From: Streptomyces graminofaciens | GTDB taxonomy: Bacteria; Actinomycetota; Actinomycetes; Streptomycetales; Streptomycetaceae | DNA length: 64,000 bases | Direction: 5' to 3' | Assembly (NCBI RefSeq): GCF_030294945.1 | Contig: NZ_AP018448.1 | Coordinates: 1,364,001-1,428,000 of the forward strand | Shown: positions 47,192-55,953 of the stretch, piece by piece | Position numbering within the stretch: the first letter of the stretch is position 1 | Layout: every line of letters begins with the position of its first letter | Notes under the pieces: generated by a model | The model's input: only the letters and a program-made list of their open reading frames with translations | Told to the model about the DNA's origin: nothing | Databases searched by the model: none | Program-made: the position numbers and the translations under genes

Positions 47192-47382
47192 GAGTTCTCC
47201 TCTGTGATTTCGACGGACACGAGGTCCGGGAACTGCTGGGCGTACTGCTCCAGCCCCAGCAGCGCGGTTTGGGTGATTGCCGTGATGGCGGCGCAGACCC
47301 GCCCGTCTTCGACATGGCCCTCGTGGCCGTCGACCTCGATCGAGGTCCGGCCCTCGCCCAGTCGGGCACGGATACGGATCAT
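47188..47382 (-). CDS. Prp-like cysteine protease, probably capsid/scaffold maturation
   Basis: 64 residues from ATG 47382, coupled to the scaffold stop (TGATG) and to the capsid start (ATGA). The sequence follows Prp, the protease that trims ribosomal protein L27 in Firmicutes: VDGHEGH with His20 and VCAAITAITQTALLGL with Cys30. It is about 40 residues shorter than cellular Prp. The place between scaffold and capsid is where phages keep their maturation protease. Cleavage of scaffold or capsid N-terminus is inferred; an effect on L27 is possible but less likely here. Confidence 0.75.
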   Translation of the reverse strand: MIRIRARLGEGRTSIEVDGHEGHVEDGRVCAAITAITQTALLGLEQYAQQFPDLVSVEITEENS

Positions 47383-48068
47383 CAGCGCAGGCGGACCCCG
47401 AGCGCGGCGAGCCCCTTCTGGATCTCCTCGCGCGATGCGTTGCGGTAGTCCTTCGGTGCGGGCTCCTTGCGCGGCCCCTGCGACGGGTCCGGCTTCGGCG
47501 CCCTCGACGGGTCCGCTGCAGGCGTGGTCTGCTTGCGCAGGTGCGGCTTGCGCTCCAGAAGGTCGGCCAGGTCCGCGGTGATCGCCTCGGTGTCGATCTC
47601 GCCGCCGTCGTCGGCATACTGCGCGAACTTGCCGTTGAGGTGCGCGAGCGCATCGTCCGGGTCGGCGAACTCGGCCGCCGCGGCCTTGACCTCCGCGCGC
47701 ACCGCGCGCGCCGTGGCGGCCTCAGCGCGCTTCGCCGCCGCCTCCGCCCGGCCGGTGGCTTTCTCCAGCTCGGACTTGTCGCGGTCCTCGAACTCGGCCA
47801 CCTTGCGGGCCAGCTCGTCAGCGCGCTTCTTCTCGGCCGCCGCGGCCTTCTTGGCCTCCGCGCGGTCCGCCTTCATCTTGTCGAGAGCCTTCTTTCCGGC
47901 GTCGCCGAGCTTGTCGGCGCCCTCCGGGTCCGGCTCAGGGTCGGGGTCTCCCTCCGGCTCCGGCGGATCGGCCGGGTCCGGGCTGGGCTCGGGGTCGTCG
48001 TGACGGTCCAGCTGGAACCAGTCCGCGCTCTGGGCAGCAGACAGCCAGCGGTTACGGGTGCTGTGCAT
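47382..48068 (-). CDS. Scaffold protein
   Basis: 228 residues from ATG 48068. Acidic Pro/Asp/Glu-rich N-terminus (DDPEPSPDPADPPEPEGDPD), a long Ala/Lys/Glu coiled coil (about 50-130) and a basic C-terminus (EEIQKGLAALGVRLR) that can contact the capsid. This is the standard plan of scaffolds upstream of the capsid gene. Confidence 0.85.
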   Translation of the reverse strand: MHSTRNRWLSAAQSADWFQLDRHDDPEPSPDPADPPEPEGDPDPEPDPEGADKLGDAGKKALDKMKADRAEAKKAAAAEKKRADELARKVAEFEDRDKSELEKATGRAEAAAKRAEAATARAVRAEVKAAAAEFADPDDALAHLNGKFAQYADDGGEIDTEAITADLADLLERKPHLRKQTTPAADPSRAPKPDPSQGPRKEPAPKDYRNASREEIQKGLAALGVRLR

Positions 48069-48131
48069 GTGATGGGTCTCCCGTTGCGGGATCGGACGGA
48101 CACGCCTTGCGCGCGGCCGGTTAAAGATCGG

Positions 48132-49208
48132 CTAATCCAGATAGCCGAAGCGCCGGAGCATCGCGATGGCCTCATCGCGCGACCCGGCAAGCTGATAGAT
48201 CTGCTCAGGCATCAGACGTGGCGTCCGCAGCCGGTATGCCCGGCCGATGTTCGCCGGGACCCGCCCGCGCGCAATGTCGCGGGCCCGCTCCGAACGGAAG
48301 AACGCGCCCCGGGTCGTCACGCCCTCGCGGGTCGCCCTCAGCCGCTGCCCGTAGGCAGACGCCGTGTACATGCCCCGGCGGGCATTCACGACCGACGTGA
48401 TATCCGCGCCGTCACGGATCGCCCGCGCACCCGCGATGGTGAAGATGCGGTCCTGCTCCCGCCGAGACAGCGAACCGAAGTACGTCTGCGCGTCAACAAA
48501 CCCGCGCGGGCCGCGAGCGCCCACCGTCGGCGCCATCTCGCGATGCTCCAGAAAGCCCCGCCGCAGGCTGCTCCGGGCGACGAGCGTGGCCGGCATGTGG
48601 ATGCAGTCGCAGCGCGGGTGCCGCTGAAACCCAGCATTCCACCCGAACTCCTTGCCGGACAGGATCGCGCAACGAGCACAACAGGGAGCCGTAGCAATCC
48701 GGATGTAGCCCCGGATCGTGCGCCGGCCCGCAATGCCCGCGCCGACCGCCGTGCGACCGGCATCCGTGACCTGCGTGGCCGCCATGCGCAGCATCTGGTT
48801 GAGGCCCCGCATCATCGCCTCGGTGTCCGACAGGCCAGCCGCGATCCCCTGCTTCGTGGTGATCACAGGCAGGTACAGCAGCGTGTCCAGCGCCCGCCCG
48901 TCCGAGGCGTGCCCAGCGAACGTCGCCGCCCTGAGCCGGGCCGAACCATCCGGGCCGTCGCCATCCGCAGTCTCGATCGCATCGAGGTAAGGGTCGGCCT
49001 GGGCGGCGGCGGCCAGTTGCCCAACCGCCACCGCCTCCACCACCCCTGGCCCCACCAGGGTCTCCCACGAGCCCGTAAGATCCCGCGAGTCCAACTCCCG
49101 CCACAACGTCTGCACCCGGTTCACCGCAGACCGCGTCAGGCGGGCCTGCGCCACGTAGTACGCCTCCGCCAGATCGACAGACGACAGACGCGCTGGCGCC
49201 GTCGTCAC
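48132..49208 (-). CDS. MuF-like minor capsid protein
   Basis: 358 residues from GTG 49208, four-base overlap with the portal stop. Helical N-terminal half (LAEAYYVAQARLTRSAVNRV) and the MuF-type Cys cluster APCCARCAILSGKEFGWNAG, then FQRHPRCDCIHMP, which can hold zinc. The C-terminal part with QDRIFTIAGARAIRDGADIT is typical for actinophages; no fused toxin or ADP-ribosyltransferase motif is seen. Located after portal as usual. Confidence 0.82.
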   Translation of the reverse strand: MTTAPARLSSVDLAEAYYVAQARLTRSAVNRVQTLWRELDSRDLTGSWETLVGPGVVEAVAVGQLAAAAQADPYLDAIETADGDGPDGSARLRAATFAGHASDGRALDTLLYLPVITTKQGIAAGLSDTEAMMRGLNQMLRMAATQVTDAGRTAVGAGIAGRRTIRGYIRIATAPCCARCAILSGKEFGWNAGFQRHPRCDCIHMPATLVARSSLRRGFLEHREMAPTVGARGPRGFVDAQTYFGSLSRREQDRIFTIAGARAIRDGADITSVVNARRGMYTASAYGQRLRATREGVTTRGAFFRSERARDIARGRVPANIGRAYRLRTPRLMPEQIYQLAGSRDEAIAMLRRFGYLD

Positions 49209-50638
49209 GACACACCCGCAGGCTCAGGCACCGGGTCGTCCGCCTCCTCCTCCGGCGGCGGCTTCGGACCCGCCTCCAGCGCCGCCAAATCGCCAGCGAG
49301 GATTCGCTTCATCGCGTCCTCGGCGGCCTCCTCGTCGGCGGCCTCCATGCGGGCGATCTGGGCCTGCGTATAGCCCATGTCCTCCCGGGTCTGCCGCAGC
49401 GGCACAATCTTCGCCGTGTGCAGCTTCACCGCCGCATCCGCCTTCTGAGCCACCGTCGGCGTCGAAGCGTCACGCCAGATCGTCTCCAGCGCCAACACCC
49501 GCGGATCGAAAGCGCCGTCGCGGAACCGCAGTGCGAGCCGCATGACCCGCTCCCACGCCTCGCCCCACTCCCGCTGCTTACGCTCCGCACGCTTCACCAG
49601 CCGCGACTCGCTCGAGCGGATCGCATCCGCGCTCGCCGGGTTCTCCGTGGCATAGCCCAAGAAGTGCGGCGGCAGACCAGCCAGCGACGCCACCAGCCGG
49701 GCCAACTGGTTGATCGTGTCGTGGAAGTTCGACAGCGACGCCTCCGGGAACTGCACGACGTCCGCGCCGTCCTCCTTGCGGTTGCGGGACGTCGCCCACA
49801 TCCGGCCGATGATCCGCGAGAACGCCGACACCCGGCGGCCCTGCTCGTCGACAAAGTCCTGATCGCCGAACCCGAACGCCACCCGGCGCGGCGTCGCGTG
49901 ATATTCCGCGCTCACCATCATGTCCGTGGCGATCTTGCAGCAGGCGTCAGAGATCGGAATGACCGCCTTGAACTCCGACACCCCACCCGGACGCTTCAAC
50001 CGCGGCCGGTTCGCCAGCACAACCACCGGCACCTCGCCCAGATTGTGCTCGTCCATCTCGTGCTCAGGATCCGAAATCCACGAACCCGAGCGGTCCCTCA
50101 CCCACCACGACGTCGAGTCCGGCAGATACAAGGTGGCGTAGTCGACCGGCGACTCACCCCCCGGCTCCTCACACCAGCGCTTCACCGCAGCAGCCACCGC
50201 GCCCGTGCGCGGATCATGCTCGGCGAACACGTCCAGCGCCGACTCCACCGTGATCAACGGCGTCTCGGCATCGTTCTCCCGGGCGCCCACGATCACGTAA
50301 CTGCGGCGCATCACCAGCGCATCCAAATGCCCCTGATGCGACGCCGCATCCAGCCGATTCGCCTGCCAGATCCGCCACAAATCCTCGTCCGCCTCCGCCT
50401 CCTCAGGGAAACGGAAACCCTCGACGTCCAGGCGCTCCTCAATCGAGTCGGCCACCAACTGCGGCCAGTTCACCACCACCTGGCGGACCCGTTCGTCCAT
50501 CTCCGCCTGCAACTCCGGCGCCATATACGACAGCGGCTGCTCACCCTCGTAGTACAGGTCCAGCAGCCTCAGATCCGGCTTCTCCCGGTCATGGCAGTCG
50601 ATCAGATGCTTCAACCACTCCAGCTCAGTGCGCTCCAC
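49205..50638 (-). CDS. Portal protein (SPP1 gp6-like)
   Basis: 477 residues from ATG 50638. MERTELEWLKHLIDCHDREK, LDLYYEGEQPLSYMAPELQA, then the clip/stem region with RSYVIVGARENDAETPLITV and crown helices AWERVMRLALRFRDG. The end is acidic. Immediately downstream of the large terminase. Confidence 0.9.
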   Translation of the reverse strand: MERTELEWLKHLIDCHDREKPDLRLLDLYYEGEQPLSYMAPELQAEMDERVRQVVVNWPQLVADSIEERLDVEGFRFPEEAEADEDLWRIWQANRLDAASHQGHLDALVMRRSYVIVGARENDAETPLITVESALDVFAEHDPRTGAVAAAVKRWCEEPGGESPVDYATLYLPDSTSWWVRDRSGSWISDPEHEMDEHNLGEVPVVVLANRPRLKRPGGVSEFKAVIPISDACCKIATDMMVSAEYHATPRRVAFGFGDQDFVDEQGRRVSAFSRIIGRMWATSRNRKEDGADVVQFPEASLSNFHDTINQLARLVASLAGLPPHFLGYATENPASADAIRSSESRLVKRAERKQREWGEAWERVMRLALRFRDGAFDPRVLALETIWRDASTPTVAQKADAAVKLHTAKIVPLRQTREDMGYTQAQIARMEAADEEAAEDAMKRILAGDLAALEAGPKPPPEEEADDPVPEPAGVS

Positions 50639-50653
50639 CAGCCCACCTCGCCC

Positions 50654-52288
50654 TCACCGCAGAATCAGCATCTTCGACGACTTCCGAGGGCGGGCCAGGC
50701 CGGCCGCGATGGCATCGCTGGCCGCCTCGTGCGCCAGGATCGAGCAGACAGCAAGGTCGATCTTCTGGTGGATGGCAGCCTTCCGGAGCACATACCGGTT
50801 CGCCGGCCGGGCCGCCTTACGGGCATTCCGTACATGGATTGACGTCGTCTCGCACCCGTCGTGCCGGAACACCGTGTCGGCCTTCACCACATCCGTCAGC
50901 AACTGCTCGCACGCAGCATGCATCTGCACCGGCCGGGACGTGTGCCACTCCGTGACGCGCTTCTCGCCGTGCCGCGCCTGCCACTGAGCCACCTCGCTCG
51001 TCCAGTACGGCGGATCCGCATACATACGGATCACGTCGTACCGATCGAACAATTCATCCACCGCGGCATCGACCTCAAGCCGCGGCACCTGACCGTCCCA
51101 CTCCACCGGATCCCAAATGCAGCGACGCCTGTCTGGCCCATACAGCGGCGTGAACTGGAAACCTTCCAGCGTCTCCGCACGAATGCCCGTCCAGTCGTCC
51201 ACCTCAGAGCCATCGAAGCCGAGCACGATCCGCGTACCGTCCGGAACATCCTCAAGAGCACGCCGAGCATCCCAACGGTCCTGCTGCAGCCATGCACCCA
51301 TGCCAGCCGTGATGCGGTTCCCGTGGAAGCGCTCAGCCTCAGCAGGCTCTTTCTCCAGCAGTTCAGATGCCTCGCCCTCGATGGCGTCGAGGTCGATGTG
51401 CGTGCTGCCCTGGTAGACGGCAGCGTGGATCTTCCGCCGGTCCGCCTTCTTGCCATAGTCGAGGTCCTTAGGCGGCAGCCGGTGGAACCGGTAGACATCC
51501 TTGACCTTGGTCTCTGCCGTCTTTTGCGCCACCGAGTTCTCAGTGGGATCCCAGGCGTTCGTCTGCTCAAGGGAGCGCCCCGACATGCCGGCCAGACCCC
51601 GGCGCTGCGTCGTGGCGACCTTGGTCATGCCATTGCCGTCGGTCCAAATACCGGTCTCGTCCTGCGAGGCGAACGTGATCGGGTTGCCCAGACGGGACTG
51701 TGCGCTTGAAGTAACAACGTCGATACGGCCGTCGTTGGGCAGGCGGATGAACTGCTCGCCCACTCGCATCAGCTCGGAGAGCGGCCCGTTTCGGATCATC
51801 TCCTGGAGCGGACGGTAGGTGTTGTCCGTCTGGTCCTCGGACGTAGCCGTGATCTGGATCAGCGGCTTGTTCCAGGGCCGGCCCATCGGCTCGCCAGGCT
51901 CGTACTCGTACACCCACCCGCAACCGCAGCGGTAGTCCGTGCAGCGGTAGCGCTCACCTCCGCGCGCCCATCCGTTGAAGAGCACCGGGCCTACACCCTC
52001 GGCAGCCACGATGCTCGCCGCCCAGGGCCCCTTGCCGGATTTCTGCGGTGCGACTGCCTGCGCACGCCGGAAATGAAAGGCCGTCGACAACTGCCCCAAC
52101 TCGGCTTCCGGCCTGACCCGGTAGAGGTTGGCCGTGATGCGGAGCTGCCAGTCATACATCTCGAACGGCAAGGGCGTGTCGTCTAGGCCACCGACCGACT
52201 GGAGACGGCAGTGTCGCGTGATCCAGTCGGGGACGACGAACAAGGTCGGGAAGTCGGTGGACCAGGTTCCGTCGTCAGCCGCTACCAC
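50654..52288 (-). CDS. terL: Terminase large subunit
   Basis: 544 residues from GTG 52288, overlapping terS by 14 bases. ATPase: Walker A variant APQKSGKGPWAASI, Walker B region ITFASQDETGIW. An insertion with four cysteines (YRCTDYRCGCGWVYE) may bind zinc. Nuclease: first acidic residues in VLGFDGSEVDDWTGI, others in VIRMYADPPYW and KIDLAVCSILAHEA. It packages DNA through the portal. Confidence 0.9.
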   Translation of the reverse strand: MVAADDGTWSTDFPTLFVVPDWITRHCRLQSVGGLDDTPLPFEMYDWQLRITANLYRVRPEAELGQLSTAFHFRRAQAVAPQKSGKGPWAASIVAAEGVGPVLFNGWARGGERYRCTDYRCGCGWVYEYEPGEPMGRPWNKPLIQITATSEDQTDNTYRPLQEMIRNGPLSELMRVGEQFIRLPNDGRIDVVTSSAQSRLGNPITFASQDETGIWTDGNGMTKVATTQRRGLAGMSGRSLEQTNAWDPTENSVAQKTAETKVKDVYRFHRLPPKDLDYGKKADRRKIHAAVYQGSTHIDLDAIEGEASELLEKEPAEAERFHGNRITAGMGAWLQQDRWDARRALEDVPDGTRIVLGFDGSEVDDWTGIRAETLEGFQFTPLYGPDRRRCIWDPVEWDGQVPRLEVDAAVDELFDRYDVIRMYADPPYWTSEVAQWQARHGEKRVTEWHTSRPVQMHAACEQLLTDVVKADTVFRHDGCETTSIHVRNARKAARPANRYVLRKAAIHQKIDLAVCSILAHEAASDAIAAGLARPRKSSKMLILR

Positions 52289-52742
52289 CGGCCACCGCCC
52301 TCAGCCGGGCACGCGCCGAGGTCGGCGCGATGGTCGGCGAAGGCCCGGCCGACATCTCGCGTTCCTCGTTGGGACGCTCGATGCGCCACCGGTTAGCCCG
52401 CATGCCGGGCGTCGTCAGTCCCAGGCTGTCGGCCATCTGCCGCACGAGGGTGCCCAGGTTGACGAATGCGTCGGGTTGCTCAGCCTGGACGAGGCGCCGG
52501 ACGTACAGGGCGACCTCAATGTCCTGGCCGTATCGCTCCCACATCAGGGCCTGCGGCATCTCCCAGAGCCGGTCCCACAATTTGGCTTCGCGGTCGGTCA
52601 GCTCGATGAGCGGCCATTCGGGCGTTGCGCCCTGACGGCCCTCGGCGGGCAGAATCGTCCACTCGCCAGCATCCCGCTCACGCCGCAGCGCTTCAGGGTC
52701 AGGCGGAGGACCAGACCGAGTGCGTGCACCACCCTTCGGCAT
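52275..52742 (-). CDS. terS: Terminase small subunit
   Basis: 155 residues from ATG 52742, seven bases after GGAGTGA. Basic start (MPKGGARTRSGPPPDPEALR), then LIELTDREAKLWDRLWEMPQ, DIEVALYVRRLVQAEQPDAF and NLGTLVRQMADSLGLTTPGM, the P27-type small terminase pattern. It binds the packaging site, which should be nearby. Confidence 0.85.
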   Translation of the reverse strand: MPKGGARTRSGPPPDPEALRRERDAGEWTILPAEGRQGATPEWPLIELTDREAKLWDRLWEMPQALMWERYGQDIEVALYVRRLVQAEQPDAFVNLGTLVRQMADSLGLTTPGMRANRWRIERPNEEREMSAGPSPTIAPTSARARLRAVAGGSG

Positions 52743-52798
52743 ATCGATCACTCCAACTAGCCGCGTTGCGCGGCGTAGAACCCGGCCAAGCCTTGCGC

Positions 52799-53491
52799 TC
52801 AGCCGATCAACAACAACTGCTCGCCACCGCCCCGATTGCCCTTTGAGCTGTTGCAACCCAAGTGGGCCAGGCGGACGTTCGCCGGGGTGTGTGGGCCCTG
52901 CTTCGAGAGCGGGACCACGTGATCCAGACTCGCGCTTCTCGGGTGCGGCCAAGCGATCTTCTTGCCGACCCGAGTACCGCAGATGTGACAGCGCCAGCCG
53001 TCGCGTTCAGCTATGTCTGCGAGCAGGACCGGCTCGCCAGTCGACGTCTGCTTCTTCTGCGCGCGCCGCCGGTGGTAGCGGTCGCGGCGCTTGTCGTTCC
53101 ACGGCTCCGGCTTCTGTCGGCCGTCCGCCCGCGACTCCCGGTTGTACAGCAGCTTCCCGTGCTTCTCCGAGCAACAGCGCTGGCCCTCGCGATAGGGCTG
53201 GAACTCCTCGCCGCACTCTGAGAGGGCGCAGCTGCGAGTCGGTAGTGGATCGGGCAACCGCTCACCGCGCGCGATCTCGCCACAGCGCGTCGTGCAGTAC
53301 TTCGCCTGGGCGCTCCGTTCCGACATATCAGCGCCGCAACCTGGACAGGCTCGAGCGAGCTGGCGAAGGATCCCAGGATGCAGGCGAGCCCATGCGCGGC
53401 AACGCTCGCTGCACCATCGCCGAGGGTTCCGCTCACGGGGGCTAGGGGTGATCGCCTGCCCGCAACCAGGGCATGTACGCAATTCATCCAT
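52799..53491 (-). CDS. HNH endonuclease with several zinc knuckles
   Basis: 230 residues from ATG 53491. Three Cys clusters occupy the first 130 residues (CPGCG with WCSERC; CPGCGADMSERSAQAKYCTT; CALSECGEEF with CCSEKH). The HNH domain follows: WRCHICGTRVGKK, SLDHVVPLSKQGPHTPANVR, LAHLGCNSSKGNRGG. HNH proteins next to terminase are known partners in cos packaging. The stacked zinc knuckles are more than this role usually needs. Confidence 0.87.
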   Translation of the reverse strand: MDELRTCPGCGQAITPSPRERNPRRWCSERCRAWARLHPGILRQLARACPGCGADMSERSAQAKYCTTRCGEIARGERLPDPLPTRSCALSECGEEFQPYREGQRCCSEKHGKLLYNRESRADGRQKPEPWNDKRRDRYHRRRAQKKQTSTGEPVLLADIAERDGWRCHICGTRVGKKIAWPHPRSASLDHVVPLSKQGPHTPANVRLAHLGCNSSKGNRGGGEQLLLIG

Positions 53492-53708
53492 GGTGCTCTC
53501 AGGGTAGGGCGAGGCACTGACACCAAGTCAGATCTTGCCGAAGAGGGCTCCCGACTGATGATTACAATGCGTCACTCTGTACGCGATCATGGAAGTTCTG
53601 ATCTTGACCGGCCTTCCGCAGCCCTCCCCGGCGGTCCGCCAGAGAGGCCCGGAGGGGGCCATCCCCCTACCCTGAGTGACCATCGACCGCGCGGCCGGCC
53701 ACTCGCCG

Positions 53709-54095
53709 TCACGCATTCCAGCCGCCCGGGGTGCTGACCGCAGTCTTGCGGCCATGGCACCCAGCGCAGATGCCCCGCAGGCGGTGCGGGGAGTCCGGAT
53801 CGGGTACGCCGGCGGCCACGAGGTCGCGGCGTTCGTCGGGGTAGTGGTCAGCGACGGTGGCCGGCTGTCGACATGGGCCGTCGTGCGCGTGCCCGTCATC
53901 AGTGCAGACGCAGAGCCGGTCACGTTCGAGGACCGCACGTCGTGCTGCCTGCCATCCTGGTCCGCCGTACCCGCGCTGCCGTGCCGTACCGCGCTGCTTC
54001 TCTGCCTTGGCCCGGCATCCGTCGCATCTGCCGCCCTGCGTGTACTCGGGGCAGCCGGGTGTTGAGCAGACTCGCCATCCGTTTCGTCTGCCCAT
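53709..54095 (-). CDS. HNH endonuclease
   Basis: 128 residues from ATG 54095. Zinc knuckle at the start (RVCSTPGCPEYTQGGRCDGC), basic segment, then HNH core: RDRLCVCTDDGHAHDGPCRQ, TVADHYPDERRDLVAAGV and LRGICAGCHGRKTAV. Together with the second HNH protein it flanks terS, a layout typical of cos-type phages. The 217 bp between the two HNH genes hold no gene apart from a possible 20-codon leader. Confidence 0.87.
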   Translation of the reverse strand: MGRRNGWRVCSTPGCPEYTQGGRCDGCRAKAEKQRGTARQRGYGGPGWQAARRAVLERDRLCVCTDDGHAHDGPCRQPATVADHYPDERRDLVAAGVPDPDSPHRLRGICAGCHGRKTAVSTPGGWNA

Positions 54096-54142
54096 GCCGC
54101 CTCCGTCCCGGTACGGTGTCGCCCTCGACTTGTGGGGGTTTG

Positions 54143-54346
54143 ATGCAGGGGAATGTGGCTGCCGGTGTGCTGGTGGTGGCGATGTGTGCGCTGGTGTTCG
54201 GCTGGGTTGGTCGTCTGCCGTGGTTGATGGTGGCCGCGGTGCTGGTCCTGATCGCCGTGTTCGTGGGGTTCGGCCGGCACATGCGTGTGGACCGGGAGCA
54301 CGGGCGGGATCGGCCGTGGCGTGACCGTGGGCAGGCTGACGGTTAG
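54143..54346 (+). CDS. Two-TM small membrane protein on the opposite strand
   Basis: 67 residues from ATG 54143, preceded by a G-rich run. Two membrane segments (NVAAGVLVVAMCALVFGWVG and WLMVAAVLVLIAVFVGFGRH) and a basic tail RVDREHGRDRPWRDRG. Codon use is strongly GC at third positions. It is the only rightward gene inside the late region, and its stop overlaps that of the fibre gene. Constitutive lysogenic expression (for example superinfection exclusion) is a guess. Confidence 0.62.
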   Translation: MQGNVAAGVLVVAMCALVFGWVGRLPWLMVAAVLVLIAVFVGFGRHMRVDREHGRDRPWRDRGQADG

Positions 54347-55560
54347 GCCGTGGTCTGATCGTCGATGAGCCCGAGGGTGTCGAGTGCGGTCAGCAGGCTG
54401 GCGAGAGCCGCGTTGCCACCACGCGATCCGGTGACGGCCTGCTGCGTGACGGGGTTCTTGCCGTGGAAGCCGAGCCGATTGGCGTCGGGGTCGATGACGT
54501 GGACGACGGCCCCGTACAGGGCTGCCACGAACTCGCGCTTACCCGCGTGCTGCACGTTGAGGGCGTCGGCCGAGTAACGGTCGTAGCTGCGCTGAGTGCC
54601 GTTGAAGCCGGTCCCGGACCAGTTCGAGACGATCAGGTCCGCGCCGGTGGCTTCCAAGTCCAGTGCGCCGCCGCCTCGCCGGAAGCGGTAGCCCTTGGCG
54701 TTGTCCTTGACGGTGAGGTCTCCGCCGGAGATGAGGGCGTTCCCTGTGACGTTGAGCGCGGCAAGGAACGCGGTTCCGTTCTCGATGGCGGCGACGCGGC
54801 CGAGGCAGTCGTCTACGAATCCGTTGAGCGCGGTCACGGTGCCGCTGAGTGTGGTCACTGTGCCGGTGAGGGTGTTGACGACGGTGATCGTCGCGAACTG
54901 GCCGTCGGCGTAGGCCCGGTCACCGTGTGGGTCCGCGGCCCCCGTGTGGGTCGTGACCTTGGCGGTTGCGCCTGCCATGGTCTCGAGAAGCGCCGTGTTC
55001 GGGATGCCGTGCACATCGGTGGTGTCCGCCGAGTGTGCGGTCACCTTGCTGGTGGCGTCGGCGGCTGCCGCGGCCTGGGCTGCTGCGGCGGCACCACCCG
55101 CGTCGAAGAGGGCGATCGTAGCGGCGGCCAACGCCGGGTTCGGGTACGAGCCGGTGAGCGCTCCGCCTGCCGGTCCGCTCGGCGGGAGCGACTGGCCGCT
55201 GCCGCCCGGCGCGGACACGGGGGCGAGCACGGACAGGTCGACGGTCGGGCCGAGCGTGGACGGCAGGTCGATCCAGTAGGTGCGGCGTTGCCCGCCGGTG
55301 GGCTGCTCGTCGACCCGCCACCGCCAGCCTGTCGGCTGTACGTCGGTGTCGTCATTGCAGAGCAGGGTGGTGCTCAGCTGCCCTGATCCGTTGAGTGTCA
55401 CGGTGCCGGCGCCGCTGTAGATGGCGTGCTGTGTGGAGTCGACGAGGACCGTGGAGGGGGTGAAGACGACACTGCCCGCGCGTGCTGCGCCTGCCACGGG
55501 GACGGGGAACGTGCCGGTGACGGTGATCGTGGAGGCGCCTACGGGGAAGGGCACGGTCAC
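54343..55560 (-). CDS. Second tail fibre protein
   Basis: 405 residues from GTG 55560; GTG 55554 is better spaced from CTGGAG. N-terminal beta domain (ITVTGTFPVPVAGAARAGSV, WRVDEQPTGGQRRTYWIDLP), the fibre phrase GPAGGALTGSYPNPALAAAT, an Ala-rich coiled coil and a distal beta region with RYSADALNVQHAGKREFVAA. The last 35 residues (VTGSRGGNAALASLLTALDT) are a C-terminal element common to actinophage fibres. It is encoded before the packaging genes, away from the other tail genes. Confidence 0.8.
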   Translation of the reverse strand: MTVPFPVGASTITVTGTFPVPVAGAARAGSVVFTPSTVLVDSTQHAIYSGAGTVTLNGSGQLSTTLLCNDDTDVQPTGWRWRVDEQPTGGQRRTYWIDLPSTLGPTVDLSVLAPVSAPGGSGQSLPPSGPAGGALTGSYPNPALAAATIALFDAGGAAAAAQAAAAADATSKVTAHSADTTDVHGIPNTALLETMAGATAKVTTHTGAADPHGDRAYADGQFATITVVNTLTGTVTTLSGTVTALNGFVDDCLGRVAAIENGTAFLAALNVTGNALISGGDLTVKDNAKGYRFRRGGGALDLEATGADLIVSNWSGTGFNGTQRSYDRYSADALNVQHAGKREFVAALYGAVVHVIDPDANRLGFHGKNPVTQQAVTGSRGGNAALASLLTALDTLGLIDDQTTA

Positions 55561-55617
55561 CTCCAGGGGTTGGGTGTCCCGCGGCCCGGGGTGGGGTCCG
55601 GCGGGCGGCGGGACGGT

Positions 55618-55866
55618 TCAGGCGGCGCGTCGCACGGCGTCGGCGTTGTCGCGGGCCTGCTTGTGGGCTTCGGCGATCTGCTGCTGGCTGTAGATGCGGC
55701 GGCCGTGCTCGTCGGTGCGCGGATCCTTCAGCAGGCCGCGGCGTTCCCAGCCGTAGATGGTCTGTCGGCTGCCGCCGATGAATGCGGCGGCTTGGGAGAC
55801 GGTGAACCACAACATCCCGGCTGCTTCGCGTCCGTCTGCGTCACGGTGGTCGTCGGGGCGGGGCAT
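55618..55866 (-). CDS. Helix-turn-helix (HTH_17/MerR-like) regulator
   Basis: 82 residues from ATG 55866 behind GGGGAGG. Core LWFTVSQAAAFIGGSRQTIY followed by GWERRGLLKDPRTDEHGRRI and YSQQQIAEAHKQARDNADAV, like excisionase/MerR-type winged helices. It is the first gene of the late unit, after a promoter and a leader hairpin. It may be a late activator or a directionality factor. Confidence 0.8.
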   Translation of the reverse strand: MPRPDDHRDADGREAAGMLWFTVSQAAAFIGGSRQTIYGWERRGLLKDPRTDEHGRRIYSQQQIAEAHKQARDNADAVRRAA

Positions 55867-55885
55867 GGCACCTCCCCTGACATGC

Positions 55886-55915
55886 GGAAACCCCCGCGCA
55901 TGTGGCGGGGGTTCC
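55886..55915 (-). terminator. Leader hairpin between late promoter and HTH gene
   Basis: CCCCCGC (55891-55897) pairs with GCGGGGG (55905-55911) and extends by AA/TT and GG/CC over a one-base bulge. On the minus strand it follows the promoter at 55954-55982 and ends five or so bases before the ribosome site of the HTH gene. It could be an attenuator rather than a simple terminator. Confidence 0.6.
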
Positions 55916-55953
55916 GTGGTGCTTGTGGGCACAGAGGTCCCTAGGTGACTCCG

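Noticed and set aside
53561..53566. Minus-strand TGTAAT as a -10 box upstream of the HNH gene
   Set aside because: Good -10 match but no acceptable -35 at 16-19 bp; kept out of the feature list.
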